A stretch of 64,000 nt of DNA from assembly GCA_022575985.1 (NCBI GenBank), contig JAKSXM010000266.1, positions 1,736,001 through 1,800,000 of the forward strand. Direction: 5' to 3'. The translations under genes and the position numbers were made by a program. Every line of letters starts with the position of its first letter. The stretch's first letter is position 1. Source of the stretch: Anagrus nilaparvatae. Lineage: Eukaryota; Arthropoda; Insecta; Hymenoptera; Mymaridae. Positions 45,526 through 57,030 of the stretch are shown in pieces. Below the pieces are notes generated by a model. That model made no database searches, was not told the origin of the DNA, and was given only the letters and a program-made list of their open reading frames with translations.

Positions 45526-46828
45526 CTATTTATTTATCAGTGTAGATACAAGTTTTTTTTTACAGTTTTTTTTTGACTTATATTTGCTCGATTTTATGTT
45601 GTTGGGTAAATTATTAAAGTTTTTTATAGATATTATGTAAGGGCTTTTATTAAAAATAGTCTTATTAAAATCAGGCAAGGTAAGACTTTTATTTCGAGTT
45701 ATTTGCTTGGAATTTACATATATATTTTGCAAACTATCAAAATAATATAACAATGCGTTTATAGTAAAGAGATCATTTGTATTTAAAAGTGAAGATTGTT
45801 TGTCATCAATGATTTTAATAATTCCATTCTGATAGGATTTCAGTACTTTATTAGCATTATTGTAAGCACTGCCCAATATTGATAAGCCGAATTGAACAAT
45901 ACTTAAAAATAATGCATGATAAATAATTTTTAGAACTGATTTATCTAAATGTTTCAATTTATAAAATATATACTTTAAATACTTAGTTCTTTTAGTTACA
46001 TTATCAATGTGAGTTTTCCATTTCAGGAATTGATCACAATAAACACCAAGATACTTACATGAATTAGATCTATTAATATTCTTATTTGAAATACTGATAG
46101 TAAAACTTTCATCTAGAATACTCAGTTTATTACATCCAAAAGTAATAAACTGAGTTTTATCCAATTATTTATTTATGCAAAATCAGACTGCATGTTGACG
46201 ATCTTCTAAATAGCTTCTAAGCAAGTCTAGTAATATACCTCTGATACCATACAGTTTTAATTTATTAAGAAGAATTCCATGGTTTACAGTATCAAAAGCT
46301 TTACTTAAGTCTAAAAATGTACCAGCAATAGCTTGATCATTGTTTATGGCATTAAGTATTAAATCAGTAACGCTATGTAAAGCATTATTAGTACAGACAT
46401 TTTTTAAAAAGCCAAAATGTCTATCTGAAATGATGTTATTTTTAGTCAAAAACTTACTAATCCTTTTGTGAATTTTTTTTTCAAATATTTTAGAAATATT
46501 TGATAAAAGGGCTATGGGTCTGTAATTGGTTACCAATTTCTTATCCCCCGCCTTATATATGGGGACAATAATTGTTTTTTTTTTAAATATTAGGCCATTT
46601 GCCTGTACTTATAGATTTATTTATAATGTAAGCTAAAGGGGTAGATAGAAAATTAGCCAAAGTTTTAAGTGTATTGGAGTTTATTTTATCTTCACCACCG
46701 CTTGTATCTTTTAAGCTATTAATAACTTCTACGGCTTGTTTGTTATTAGTTTCTGAAATGTAAATGGAACTACAAGAGGATTTGACATTAGAGTACTCTA
46801 CATCTGAATTTGGTATTTTATTAGCCAA
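45526..46828 (-). pseudogene. LINE reverse transcriptase, palm deleted
   Basis: The pieces in order are a fingers segment (KDTSGGEDKINSNTLKTL, then PLAYIINKSISTGKWP), then NYRPIALLSNISKIFEKKIH, FGFLKNVCTNNALH and GTFLDLSKAFDTVNHGILL with the first catalytic Asp. The sequence jumps from SYLEDRQ near 46190 to a KTQFITFG block near 46155, so the QGS and YADD boxes are gone. After this come the thumb and C-terminus (KYLGVYCD near 46050, then LKHLDKSVLKIIYHALFLS). A stop near 46183 and a frame change near 46550 are also present. The enzyme is dead. Confidence 0.85.
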
Positions 46829-47086
46829 ATCATTTCCAATATTATTGAAAAAATTATTTAAATGATTAGCTATTTTATTGTTATTTGAATTTAAGACCCA
46901 ATTTATCTCTATTTGTATATTTGTCTCTTTTTTTACATTTTTTCTACCAATTTTATGATCTATAAATTCCCAAATCTTTTTGGAATCATTTTTAATTTTT
47001 TTTATTATTTTATTTTCATTAAGTAGTTTAGCAAAATTAATTGTTTTTTTTTAAACTTTACAGTATTTATTATATTGAGCTATTAA

Positions 47087-48595
47087 CCCTTAGGTGAACA
47101 CCCGGGTACCCGTGTACTTTTTCGGTCGAAATGTTAAAAAATTTCAACCTTCCGGTTAAAATTTTTTAACCAGCCTCCTTGCTAGCTTCAAGCATCTAAT
47201 TTTTCATTAGCCTATATAGTAAAAACATAAAAAAAATGGTTTTTACTATTAAAAAAATTAATTTTGAAAAGAGGCCTCTTTTTGGACACCCGGGTACCCG
47301 TGTACCCCATAAGCGTAATGTTAATTTCAGTCTTTTAGGATTGGGATAGGAAAGTTTTAAAAAATTAAATTTTTAAAAATTATGAAAGGTATTAATAAAT
47401 AAATAAAAAACAATAAATATATACGTTAATTAAGATACTTTTTATTATTTTTAGTTACATCCTAAGCATCTAACAATTTCATATGAATGTTCTTTACATA
47501 CTGGTTTCAAACAAGCATCGCAACCTTTTCTAGTTTTCCTTTTTAGCCTTATTTCTTGTTCATTACATATGTAACAGCAACCTACATGAACTTTCCTGCC
47601 TGTTTTGTCTTTTGGTTAAATATCTGATAAGTCTTTTGTCCTAATACTACCAATAATGCTTTCTATTGCAATCTTCGTTACAAAATTTCGAGTAACATTA
47701 GCGAATAAAGCTCAATTTTCTATGACTTGCTTTGCCAAGTCCTCACTCAATTGCTTGTAGAATAACCTCCTCTCATAATTTTTTTTTTGAATGAAATTTT
47801 GAATGATAGTATTGATATTTTTCAAAAATTAAAAATTTTTTACTTTTGCTTTCGTCGTCTATATTTCCCTCATTTTCTGAACCATCTTGTTCAGATTCTG
47901 GATTTCCCGAAAGGCAATCTTCATCATCGCTATCAGATCCCAAATCACTTTCATTCATATCTTCTCCGCATAAACTATTTAGGAAACATCGTTTTTCTAC
48001 GCCACTTAGTCTACAAGAGCGAGAGAATAAAGTTGAATCAATTGGCTAAATTTTACTGATTCAGCTTTAATTTATTATTATGAAATAAATTTCTGTTATA
48101 ATTTATTTGTAGACAACAAAAAAACAATAATAATAAGCAATTATTTAATTATTACCTGGCAAATTCAGCTTTTTTTAATAAGGAGTCCATTTTTGAGCAA
48201 ATGCGTTAGGTACCAAAACTTTAGTAATATCTTTAAAAATATATAACTAAATCATATGAAATTTTAAAGGAGACTAAACATAAACTTGCTTTACATGCTG
48301 GAATCCCTCTACCATAAATTTAAGCAGGTGTAAAAAAAAAATAATCAAAAATGTTCGTACGCGATTATATTTCGACCGTTTTAAGCACCGTTAGAATTCT
48401 GTCCAAAGCTAAATATTTGTTCTAAACACTCAAAATAAAATTAGTGTTATAATATAATACCTAAAGATTAAAAAAAAAACGGTTTTGTTGACTAACGTTA
48501 CACACATGCATCGTAATTTGTAATAAAATCGATGCGTGGTACACGGGTACTCGGGTGTACGCTTATGTACATAAAGCCGGGTGTTCACCTAAGGG
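47087..48595 (-). mobile_element. Internally deleted piggyBac transposon
   Basis: The ends are perfect inverted repeats over 16 bases, CCCTTAGGTGAACACC at 47087 and its complement ending at 48595. TTAA lies on both sides (47083-47086 and 48596-48599), as piggyBac requires. Further in, CCCGGGTACCCGTGTAC repeats twice on the left (about 47101 and 47288), and a related segment lies on the right at about 48540. The 1,509-bp interior keeps only the two ends of the transposase. It sits in the linker of a LINE ORF2. Confidence 0.92.
47454..47958 (-). pseudogene. piggyBac transposase remnant: acidic N-terminus and cysteine-rich C-terminus
   Basis: The N-terminal part (47958-47773) is strongly acidic (MNESDLGSDSDDEDCLSG), typical of piggyBac transposase starts. 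The sequence then passes directly into the C-terminal part: FYKQLSEDLAKQVIE near 47740, then a stop, then a cysteine-rich domain at about 47640-47457. That domain has C-x2-C, then CDAC, then CKEH, ending in CLGCN. It binds the element's ends in this family. The whole catalytic DDD core of about 400 residues is deleted, so no activity is possible. The copy could be mobilised by an intact relative. Confidence 0.85.
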
Positions 48596-48868
48596 TTAAA
48601 GTTTTGTTAGACTTATCATTTTTTATTAAGTTATATAGAAATTCTTTGGTATTTATAGAATTTAATATTCCCTGAGTTATCCATTCTTTTCTACCTATTC
48701 TCTTTTTTTTATTAGATTTTTTATATGATTTTTAGAAGCATAGTTTTATTAAATCAATTATTTTTTGTAAAGACATTTCCGGATCATCAATTGATAATAC
48801 AACATTTCAATTAACTTTAGCACCCTCTAACAGTAATCTTCTATAATTAATGAATTTATAAGAATCAT

Positions 48869-49555
48869 TTATTTTTTATCAGGTTCTAAATTATTAAGTT
48901 TCATAGATGAAAAAAATGGATAATGATCAGTAATAAGCTGTTTGTATATGATAGTATGACATTCAAACTCTGTTTTAGCATAAATATTGTCTATACAGGT
49001 TCCAGTACCTGTATTCAGATTAGGTCTTGTTACAGACCGAATGCATGGTAAGAAACCTTTATTTAACATTTCACCTAGAAAATGATTATCTTTTGTATAA
49101 TTGCTTAAGATATCTATGTTGAAATCTCCTACAATAAAATGATTTTTATTATTTGTATTATTTTTTAAGAAAGTTTTAACATCATTAATGAAAGTATTTT
49201 TATTTAGATCATGAGATCTGTAAATGCCAGAAATTTTTACTATTTTATTATTATTTATAATTTTAACATTTAAAATTTTAAGCTGGTTTATGATATCAAT
49301 ATTTACTTCATAATTTAAATTTTCTTTAACATAAATTAATATACCAACTACTTTAAGTAATATACCAACTGATTTATTTAAATTACTTTCATTATAGTAG
49401 TTATTGTAACCAGGAATGTTAAAAAATTCCTTGCTATGAATCAACCATGATTCAGAGCAAATAATTAGATCTGGTTTTACTAAAAGTGAATCAATAAAGG
49501 TTTCAAGCAGAATGTAGTTAGCATTAAAACTTCTAATATTTTAATGTAAAATAAG
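48869..49555 (-). pseudogene. LINE apurinic-type endonuclease
   Basis: The frame starts with NIRSFNANYILLETFIDSLL at about 49555, the usual first block of the domain. The metal-binding Glu lies in PDLIICSESWL near 49460. Then come IPGYNNYYNESN, the GDFNIDIL motif near 49115 (Asp and Asn of the active site), a TRPN segment, CIDNIYAK near 48990, and the terminal TDHYPFF with the catalytic Asp-His. The enzyme would nick the target DNA. The segment is nearly intact, with one frame adjustment near 49440 and a small duplicated VGILLKVVGIL. Confidence 0.85.
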
Positions 49556-50669
49556 TATGTCTGTAATGTTATTTATAAAAAAAGAGAATTTATGATGTAT
49601 TCCTCTTCACCCGTATGTTAAAGTTAACAATTATGGAAGTATCAGTAAACTGTATTGCTGGCTTCTACCAGTAAGTTCTCCTTAAAAATAAAAATATATA
49701 TAATAATTTAAATAACAATTACATATTATAATAGACATTGTATCTTAAATGTAAAATTTCAGTTTTTTCGCTAATATTTTCTGTGGTCTTATGGTCAATC
49801 TCGATTGACAGAATTACTTTATCTTTCGTAATTAAGCTTCTTGTAGTGGATATAAAAAGTTTCTTGTTTGGGTTAAATAAGGCCTTCTGGTTGAAGTAGG
49901 ATTATTGATTAAGGTCAAGTAGAATTGTGTCTCTATGTAAAAGCTTGTTTTTTGTCTATTAATAGATTAATAGATGTCTTGAAAAAACAATGTCTAATTG
50001 GGTACAAGTTTCAGTACAATCTTCTAAAAATTTTGAGTCAGGAAACAAGTTGCTAGAAAACTATCTATCATATTACAGTGAACTTGTAAGAGAAATATAT
50101 AAAAAAATACTACAAAATAATCGTTAAATAATTTTTGGGTTGAAATAAGATTTTCTGATAAGAATCAAGTTTAGATTCGATATTATTATTGCACTAAGTT
50201 ATAGTCTAGAGGTTATAAAATTTTCTTATAGAAATCAAGTATAGATTCATTAGTCAATATACATACAAATTTTATTAATGTTTCACATCATTGTAAAAAA
50301 TGTATATGCAGAATGAATAAGATACTTATTTATGTAAGTGCAGATGATCAATAATGAGTTAGAATAAAAAAAAAAAGAAAACTTTTTGTGTTTATGAATA
50401 ACAATGATCAATTATAATATAAATAGTAATACAAAAAATTCTTTCTTTTAGATAATTAATGTATACTATTTAAATTTTTTTTTGATTGGTTGAAATAGGA
50501 GATTAAGCAGGCGAAAGTTAAAATAATGAGAAAAATAAATAGCAATTATTGTATTAAGTATATATATTTAAAACTTGTTGTAAAAAAAAAATAATTAAAA
50601 AAATTAGTAATAGTAAATTAGATAATAATAAATAGTGTAAGAGCAGATGTAATAAAATAAAATATAATA
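49556..50669. other. AT-rich stretch, probably old LINE 5' region or degraded repeats
   Basis: No coding sequence was recognised. A GTTGAAATA(A/G)GAT-like phrase recurs (about 49892, 50138, 50490), as do segments resembling AGAATCAAGTATAGATTC (about 50162 and 50228). These suggest a degraded internal repeat. Confidence 0.4.
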
Positions 50670-52217
50670 CAGTAAAACCCTGGTATTCGCGGGCTTTTGT
50701 ATTCGCGGATTCGCAAATTCGCGGTTTTTATAATAATACCATGCTTCAATATTCACGGTATATGCTTCGCGAATTCGCGGTTTTTCAGTAAAAATTTTTT
50801 TTTAATTTTTGAATATTGATTTAAATTTTCAGTTTTTTTGGCTATATTATTTAGTCTTTGGTTTATTTTTATTTATTTACATTTTATAACCTTTTTAAAA
50901 TTTTAAAAATTTTTTGTTGCATGTAATTAATTTTTTAAATTTATTAAATCATGGCTCCAAAAAATAAATCACCTATGAAAAAAGTTGAACGGAAAAAATC
51001 AGTGATGGATTTGGCGCAAAAAATGAAAATATTTCAACTTTTGGAAAGTAATGAAAAAATAGCATCAATAGCTAGAAAATTCTTGGTTAACGAGTCTACT
51101 ATCCGTTCAGTTCGCAATAATAAAGAAAAAATTAAACTAAGTGCATCAAAGTTGGGACCAAATGCTAAATTTTGTAAAATTAGTAGAGATGGTAATTTTT
51201 TCATTCTCTTGGACGTATATTTAAATGATTTTAAGTAAAATATTTTTACTTTAGAAAACTTAGAAAAAATGGAAGAAATGCTAATTATATGGATGCAAAA
51301 TATGATTCATAAAAAAATTCCACTGAGTGGTTTGGCCATAATACAACAAGCTTTAGAATTTTACAAATTTATAAAAAAACAATCTATTGGTTCTTCAAAT
51401 GAAACTTTTTTTGCTAGTAGAGGTTAATAACATGTTAAAATCTGTTAATAACGGGTGTGTAGAAGCCGGATCATCTTTTAAAGTTAAATACTTCTGAAAA
51501 AATTTTAATATTTTAGATGCTATCAGGTATGTTGATAAATCATGGATTGAAATTAAAAGCTCAATCTTAAATAGATGCTAGTCAAAATTACTACCTGATG
51601 CTGTTGTTTACACTATAGAAGAAGTAACATATGAAGAGTCCGTAAAAGGTTTGTTAAGTTTGGGTAGAGAAATCGGAGGAGAAGGCTTTGAAAATTTGAA
51701 TGACAAAAACGTTATGAAGATTATTCAACCTACAGCAGATTTAACCGCTCAAGATGTTTATGAAATGTTAAATGATTGAGATGTAGACGAAGATTAAGAG
51801 GAAGCTCAAGCGCATGAAGAACCAGTTTTAAAAATGACAAAAATTTCTATTATTCAAGGTCATTTAAGAGATGCAGTTGAGGAAGCAGTAAATTCTTATC
51901 CGGTCATGACAAGAAGTTTGCGATTTAAATACGACTGCGATAAGGCTATGCAATCATATGAAAATCTCTATCAAGATATGTCATGACGTAAAAAGCAAAA
52001 AAATATTATGGATTATTTTTCTAAAATTTAATTAACATCACTAAAATTTACTAAAAATAAATAAAAATCTTAATATTTTCAAAAAAAATACAATTTTTTT
52101 CAAATTTCAGAACCTAACCCCCTATTTTAAATAAGAAACAATACTTCGGTATTCGCGGATTTGGTATTCGCGTCACTTTTGTGAAACACATTAACCGCGA
52201 ATATCGGGGTTTTACTG
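50670..52217 (+). mobile_element. Internally deleted Tigger/pogo transposon
   Basis: The ends are CAGTAAAACCCTGGTATTCG at 50670 and its near complement, ending in GGGGTTTTACTG at 52217. TA lies on each side (50668-50669 and 52218-52219). The subterminal regions repeat GCGGATTCGCAAATTCGCGG-like blocks. The element keeps the N-terminal DNA-binding part of the transposase and a degraded C-terminus but has lost the catalytic centre. Its TIR is unrelated to that of the Tigger at 4884. Confidence 0.9.
50951..52030 (+). pseudogene. Tigger transposase remnant
   Basis: The ORF 50951-51238 (95 aa) is a CENP-B-type helix-turn-helix: MAPKNKSPMKKVERKK, then DLAQKMKIFQLLES, then IARKFLVNESTIRSVRNNK. This part binds the element's ends in the family. 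The frame then degrades. A Tc5-type second DNA-binding domain is traceable at 51260-51370 (MEEMLIIWMQNM in the shifted frame). From about 51520 the C-terminal segment follows (SWIEIKSSILNRC, then acidic). The DDE core is missing. Stops occur at 51238, 51426, 51580, 51780 and 51798. Confidence 0.82.
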
Positions 52218-52718
52218 TATAAGAAATAGTTGTAATAATATTAATAATAAATAACAATGTAAGAATAAATAAAAGATGTAAAATTAGTAAATAAACAAAT
52301 AAGTAGTTTATACAATTTTTATGATTTCATTTAAATCCCATCCAATAAAATCCTAAAGAAAAAAATATATAGTTACAAAAAAAAATATATATCATTTTAT
52401 GAATTTCACTCAAAAAAATCTGAATAATGCTATTTTGTTTTGGATTAAAAAAAAAAAATAAGTAACAAATAATTAAAAAAAATAAAGTTTTTCAATAATT
52501 TTTCATATGAGAATAAGTATATTTTATACAGTACCTACATAATAAAAATAATAAAGTCGAGTTCGTAAAAAAAAAATGTGTTCCTTACTAAAATAACTAT
52601 ATTAATCAAACATAAAGAAGAATTTTACATTAGAAGAAATAGGCAAGGAAGCTAAAGTAAAATGTGAATCAGAAAAATCATAATTAGAGGCGAAAACAAT
52701 TGTAGGACTAGGAAATGA

Positions 52719-53613
52719 CTAGGAATGAGGTAGAGAAAAAGAATCAATAGGTATCTTAATATTTATGTCAGAAGAAGGCACGGAGCAAGCACAGACAGAA
52801 TCAGTAGCTTGTTTTTCATGCCGACGAAGATGATATTTAAAATCTTCAAGAGTACCAAAAGATGGAAGATTTTCACAAGAGTTATTAGAGCATGCAAGCT
52901 CAGGCCCTAATCTATCATGATTCGTGGTAATTATTTGCTGACGACTGGTAACTGGACAGGCACAAGTATATTCCTGCTTTATCTGACCTTTATAACAACG
53001 CGAAAAAAAATTAACAGCCACTAAAAAAAAAGAGAGAAATACAGTAAATTAGAAAAAAAATTTTTTTTTTTATTTAACTATAATATATAATGTTTTTACC
53101 AGCCGCGCACGCCGTCCAATTAAAAACCAGATGGGCACAGGAACTATTAATAATAACTAGGTCACCAGCTTGTTGAATAATGAAAGCCCGAGGTATCTTA
53201 TGTTCATCAAAAAAGGCCTGGGTTGAAAAGATGTAAGACTCATGAAAGGAAGACACTCTACACCGGCAGCCATCACAAGGGTTACCGCGTTCACAAAAAA
53301 TAGACTTGTTTTTACAAGGTGTCTCAGGGATTTTCTCTGTTTTTTTGGGAGCGGGGTTCCTTGTAGACGCTTTAGGAATTCTCTTAGTCGTTGTTGTGTT
53401 GCAAATCTTAGAAATTTTTTGAACTGCCTTTCTTTTTGAAGCCCTAGAAAACTTCTTAGATGGTGCCATTTTTGAAGCCCTGGAAGATTTCTTGGATGCT
53501 GTCTTTTTTGGGGCCTCAGAAATTTTTTTTTGGAATATTACAGAAAGGATTGGGACAAGAAGAACTACAGGAAACCTTACGCATGGAGCAACATGGATAG
53601 GATAACCCATAAC
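52719..53613 (-). pseudogene. JmjC plus C2H2 zinc-finger gene, copy A (5'-truncated)
   Basis: JmjC domains are Fe(II)/2-oxoglutarate-dependent dioxygenases, often histone demethylases. The C-terminal half is seen here: FFDEHKIPRAFIIQQAGD near 53200, then LVIINSSCAHLVFNW, with the late active-site His of the fold in CAH. The exon ends at 53100. A 79-bp intron (53021-53099, GTAAAAAC to TTTTAG) is followed by VAVNFFSRCYKG, which completes the fold in frame. A C2H2 finger comes next (CSNNSCENLPSFGTLEDF, then HLRRH), and a stop at 52719. Upstream, a lysine/serine-rich insert and a cysteine cluster (CERGNPCDGCRC) precede the core. A frameshift in the A-run near 53521 and loss of everything upstream of 53613, including the first Fe ligands, make it a pseudogene. 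Confidence 0.68.
53021..53099 (-). other. Spliceosomal intron in JmjC copy A
   Basis: Donor G|GTAAAAAC, polypyrimidine tract CTCTCTTTTTTTTTAG. Splicing joins GCG GCT G to TG GCT GTT and keeps the JmjC frame. Length is 79 bp, the same as the intron in copy B. Confidence 0.75.
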
Positions 53614-53640
53614 TATTGATGGGTTAAAATTAAAATTAAA

Positions 53641-53786
53641 ATCACTAAAATTTACTAAAAATAAATAAAAATCTTAATATTTTCAAAAAAAAATACAATT
53701 TTTTTCAAATTTCAGAACCTAACCCCCTATTTTACATAAGAAACAATACTTCGGTATTCGCGGATTCGGTATTCGCGTCACTTTTG
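53641..53786 (+). mobile_element. 3' fragment of the 50.7-kb Tigger family
   Basis: 146 bp nearly identical to 52037-52182. It stops at CGTCACTTTTG, about 35 bases short of the terminal inverted repeat. It lies directly upstream of the truncated JmjC copy A. Confidence 0.85.
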
Positions 53787-53802
53787 AGATGCAGCAATAA
53801 CT

Positions 53803-53903
53803 GGATGTAGAACGAAATAAAAAATGTCTAATTGTATTTGAAAATATGTATAACTTTATTTTATTTAACAATTTAACTATAATTTAACAGTGATTAAGAA
53901 AAA
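53803..53903. repeat. 101-bp direct repeat, copy 1
   Basis: Matches 54675-54775 with one difference seen (aaatatgTataac versus aaatatgAataac). It overlaps the stop codon and 3' flank of the gag-like ORF and carries an AATAAA on the minus strand. Confidence 0.9.
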
Positions 53904-54427
53904 TATTGAGCTGCAGCCACTGCAAGGGGTGGGGGTGGCTGATGTTGAATTGATGCTGGGGAAGGGTTCTCTGCACGGGAGAGAGTGTCCTTCAAACTTA
54001 AAAAATCTCCTAGAGATTCGGTAAATAATTCCTCAACCGAGTCGAGGGAGTATGCTTCTTGAGTAAAATAAGGATGAGATGAGGATGCAGTGTTTTTGAG
54101 ATTACATAATTCTTTATCTTGACTTTGATATTTAGTCCAGAAACTTTCTACATTGCGAATTTTGGCTTCTACCATACCCGCAGTCATAGCATTCTTATAA
54201 TTATTTTTGAAGTTGGTAAAATAATCTGTTAATTTTTTATATAAACTGATTTGATTTTGCACTAGGTCGTCAAAGGTTGACATACTGATTGGAGGGTAAT
54301 TAATACGAAGCGTTGAGTTAAGCATAAATTTTTTACCTTTTGAAAAGAAGGCAACCTGAAATACTAGTGTAAAAGTGTTACTTGGAATAAAAACTCTTCC
54401 TTCTTGGCGATATGTTCTCCTGATCAA
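53894..54427 (-). CDS. Gag-like ORF of unknown retroelement
   Basis: I do not recognise an exact family. The ORF is open for 177 residues; a likely start is the inner Met at 54283 (MSTFDDLVQNQ), since the part before it reads as non-homologous leader. The body has a helical VEAKIRNVESFWTKYQSQDK segment, then HPYFTQEAYSLDSVEELF, and ends in a proline/alanine-rich tail. This pattern (V-E-A-R-x-x-x-L-E-x-x-W-x-x-F, then H-x-Y-F, then E-x-x-Y/F) is common in insect gag-like proteins of poorly classified retroelements. Flanking direct repeats of 101 bp, one at its 3' end and one upstream, resemble very short LTRs or a shared 3' UTR. Confidence 0.45.
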   Translation of the reverse strand: MIRRTYRQEGRVFIPSNTFTLVFQVAFFSKGKKFMLNSTLRINYPPISMSTFDDLVQNQISLYKKLTDYFTNFKNNYKNAMTAGMVEAKIRNVESFWTKYQSQDKELCNLKNTASSSHPYFTQEAYSLDSVEELFTESLGDFLSLKDTLSRAENPSPASIQHQPPPPLAVAAAQYFS

Positions 54428-54502
54428 GCATTTTCTTGGAAATAGAGTTTTTGCAGTGCACTAAATCCTATAATGTACTTGAGATTGTGAATAAGTTTGC
54501 AA

Positions 54503-54503
54503 T

Positions 54504-54540
<37 letters not shown>
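54503..54540. repeat. Poly(T) tract
   Basis: An uninterrupted T-run of more than 30 bases; if read on the minus strand it is an A-run that could be a retroposon tail. No element was tied to it. Confidence 0.9.
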
Positions 54541-54674
54541 CTTTCACTGATTTTAAAAAGTTATTATATTTTCTCAAAATCAAAAAAAAACAGATTTCTT
54601 GATTTTCACTTGTTAATTAACAAAAATTCGCTAATTAAATCATCCGAGCTCGACACGGATTAAAATGTATTGGC

Positions 54675-54775
54675 GGATGTAGAACGAAATAAAAAATGTC
54701 TAATTGTATTTGAAAATATGAATAACTTTATTTTATTTAACAATTTAACTATAATTTAACAGTGATTAAGAAAAA
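54675..54775. repeat. 101-bp direct repeat, copy 2
   Basis: Second copy of 53803-53903, offset 872 bp. The sequence on its minus-strand upstream side differs from copy 1, so only this segment is shared. Confidence 0.9.
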
Positions 54776-56812
54776 GAGAGGACTGTATTAAAAGTAGATG
54801 CATATTTTGAACTTTCCGAAACTGAACTGAACTGAGTTTTTTTACAAGGAAAAGGTACAATTTATATCTTAAAAAACTAGATTAGCTTAACAAAAAAAAT
54901 AAGTTATTACAAGTCATTTCTCACGTACGCATTTTATTTTTGGAATTTCCAAAAAATAGAAAAAAAATAAGGTAATAAAAAACTAATAATTACCAGAAAA
55001 AGAATGACTTGACAGAAATTAATACATAGAAAAAATATAAAAACTAATCATTATCAAAAAAATAGAAAATGAAAGTCTTTATCTATTTACGACTGTAAAT
55101 AATGACTCGTGAGAAATTCGTTATAATGACAATTAATTAATATTTAATTAGACCAAATTGGCTATAATTTTGATCAATTAAAAAAATTTTTTATGAAATA
55201 ATTTTAAAATGAAAAAAAAACAATGAATAATGATTTACTAATAATTATTAAATTTCAGAAACTATAAATAACAAAGGATTTATTAATATAATTATATTTG
55301 TATTTAGTATATGGGTATAACTATACGAGGTTATGGCTGCTTTTTTTTTCTGTTTGTGTATAGTATCGGTTTTAGATCAAGTAGTATACATTCGTTTGAA
55401 AGCCGATCATAAGCTAGTAAAATAACGCGTAAGAAAGAGACAAATTATCTACATGTAAGCATGATTGGTTATACAGAATCTAGTTGATTTTGAGCGCTCT
55501 ATTCGTTTATCTTTATATATTTTAAAATAAAATATTTTACAAAATAAAATAATTTTGCAAAATTTTTTAAAGTCTATATATCGAATGTATATTAATATTA
55601 AATGTTTTATAAACTTATACATTTATGATGTACAAGACATTTCAATGCTTATAGTACAATACAGTTCATTATTTATCTCTATAATAGGTACATTAATTTA
55701 TTATTGTAAATACTGTTGTTTTTTATTTTTAAATAAACTTTAATGATTTTGGATAATGCAATTATGTTTAATAATAATTCGACTACTTAATAATTAAATT
55801 ACTTAACTTTTTCCACGTGAGGTATAATTTTGAATCAAATTGGCGAAACAGAAAAAGTAAATAGTGCATTCAACATGCAACTAAACTTACTTATTTTACG
55901 AATAAAAATTTCCCCATGTTTCAAAAGCGTTTGTATATACAAAAGACGGAGAGAAATAGTATCAGAGCTAGGGAAGGATTCAAAATTTTTTTTTGCAAAC
56001 TTGCATGCTTATTGATGTTTACAGAGTAGAGAACAAAAATATTTATGTGTAATAAAAATTCAAAAAGTAATTTTTATAAATGTCAGTTTCCTTCATCAAT
56101 TTTAACGATAAAGACTTTTTTTACAAGTTTTTTGTTGTAACGAAATTTTTTATTATAAATTTTAATTAATTTAATATTTTTATGATTTATTGACTTTACT
56201 GCGAAACTCTATATGAATTTTGATTTTGAGATTAAATATCAAGTATTCGTAACTTTAAATCAATTTATTTATTTTGCCTACTTTAGTGCTCGTAACTAAT
56301 GCAGTTACTCGCACACGGGAAGGCTTATTCTTTATTAAATTAGCAAATCTAAATAGAATATATGTAAAAGTATATATATATATGTATATATATATACGTG
56401 ATAAGTAAGTACATAGGATAGATTAGTGGTATAGAATTCCATCCCACCCTGTATACGTTACCTCCCATCATTCTCCCAATTTAAAAAGAGTATTAAAGTA
56501 TACTTTTCAAATTTAGACTGATAATAATTACCTTAAGGTGAAGCTGTATTTGTTGCTTTTACTATTATATTATATCATATTATATTTACTTTAATTGCTG
56601 TAACAGTATTATTATCACTAAACTTATATATATATATATTTATTTACCTAATTATACATACATATATTTACTATAAATGAACCATATTTACTATATGTAC
56701 TATATTATATTTACAAAAAAATTTTTTTTTTATATATACTAGAATATTAATCTTGTTATAACACCATAAGTATATGAAGTATATATATGTATACTATCAA
56801 AGTTGGAGGGGG
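54776..56812. other. AT-rich intergenic stretch
   Basis: No gene or terminal repeat was recognised. Simple TA-rich runs occur at 56370-56395 and 56630-56645. The short ORFs here have no recognisable content. Confidence 0.5.
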
Positions 56813-57030
56813 GGCTCCGTCCCCCCTGTGTAGCATTGACATCTACTTGTGTTGCTTCAAAAAATCATTTTTCACTGCAAATTTATAATTATGCAAACAC
56901 GTTCAGATTTTTCAGCTGAGGCTCAGTCCCTCCTGTTTACATTTACTTTAATATTTTCTGTTGCTTAAAAAAATTTTGTTTAACTACAAATTTATAATTA
57001 TGCAAACACATTCAAACTATTCAGAGCAGC
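56813..57030. repeat. Diverged tandem repeat, about 108-bp unit, two copies
   Basis: GGCTCCGTCCCCCCTG at 56813 and GGCTCAGTCCCTCCTG at 56920 start the units. A shared tail with ttataattatgcaaacac occurs at about 56881 and 56990. Identity is roughly 80 percent by eye. Confidence 0.65.

Larger units (their letters stand above)
45526..49555 (-). mobile_element. CR1/Jockey-group LINE, interrupted by piggyBac
   Basis: Read right to left, an endonuclease (49555-48869) is followed by a linker (48868-48600), the piggyBac insertion, the linker continued (47082-46830), and RT (46828-45526). The linker reads coherently across the TTAA site once the piggyBac is skipped. The RT palm is internally deleted around its YADD box. 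Neither the ORF1 nor a clear 3' tail was identified. Confidence 0.85.

Noticed and set aside
53803..54775. CRISPR-like or other array from direct repeats
   Set aside because: Only two copies, 872 bp apart, in a eukaryotic genome.
55555..56015. Two small ORFs of about 60 aa
   Set aside because: Low-complexity AT-rich translations with no family resemblance or splice context.
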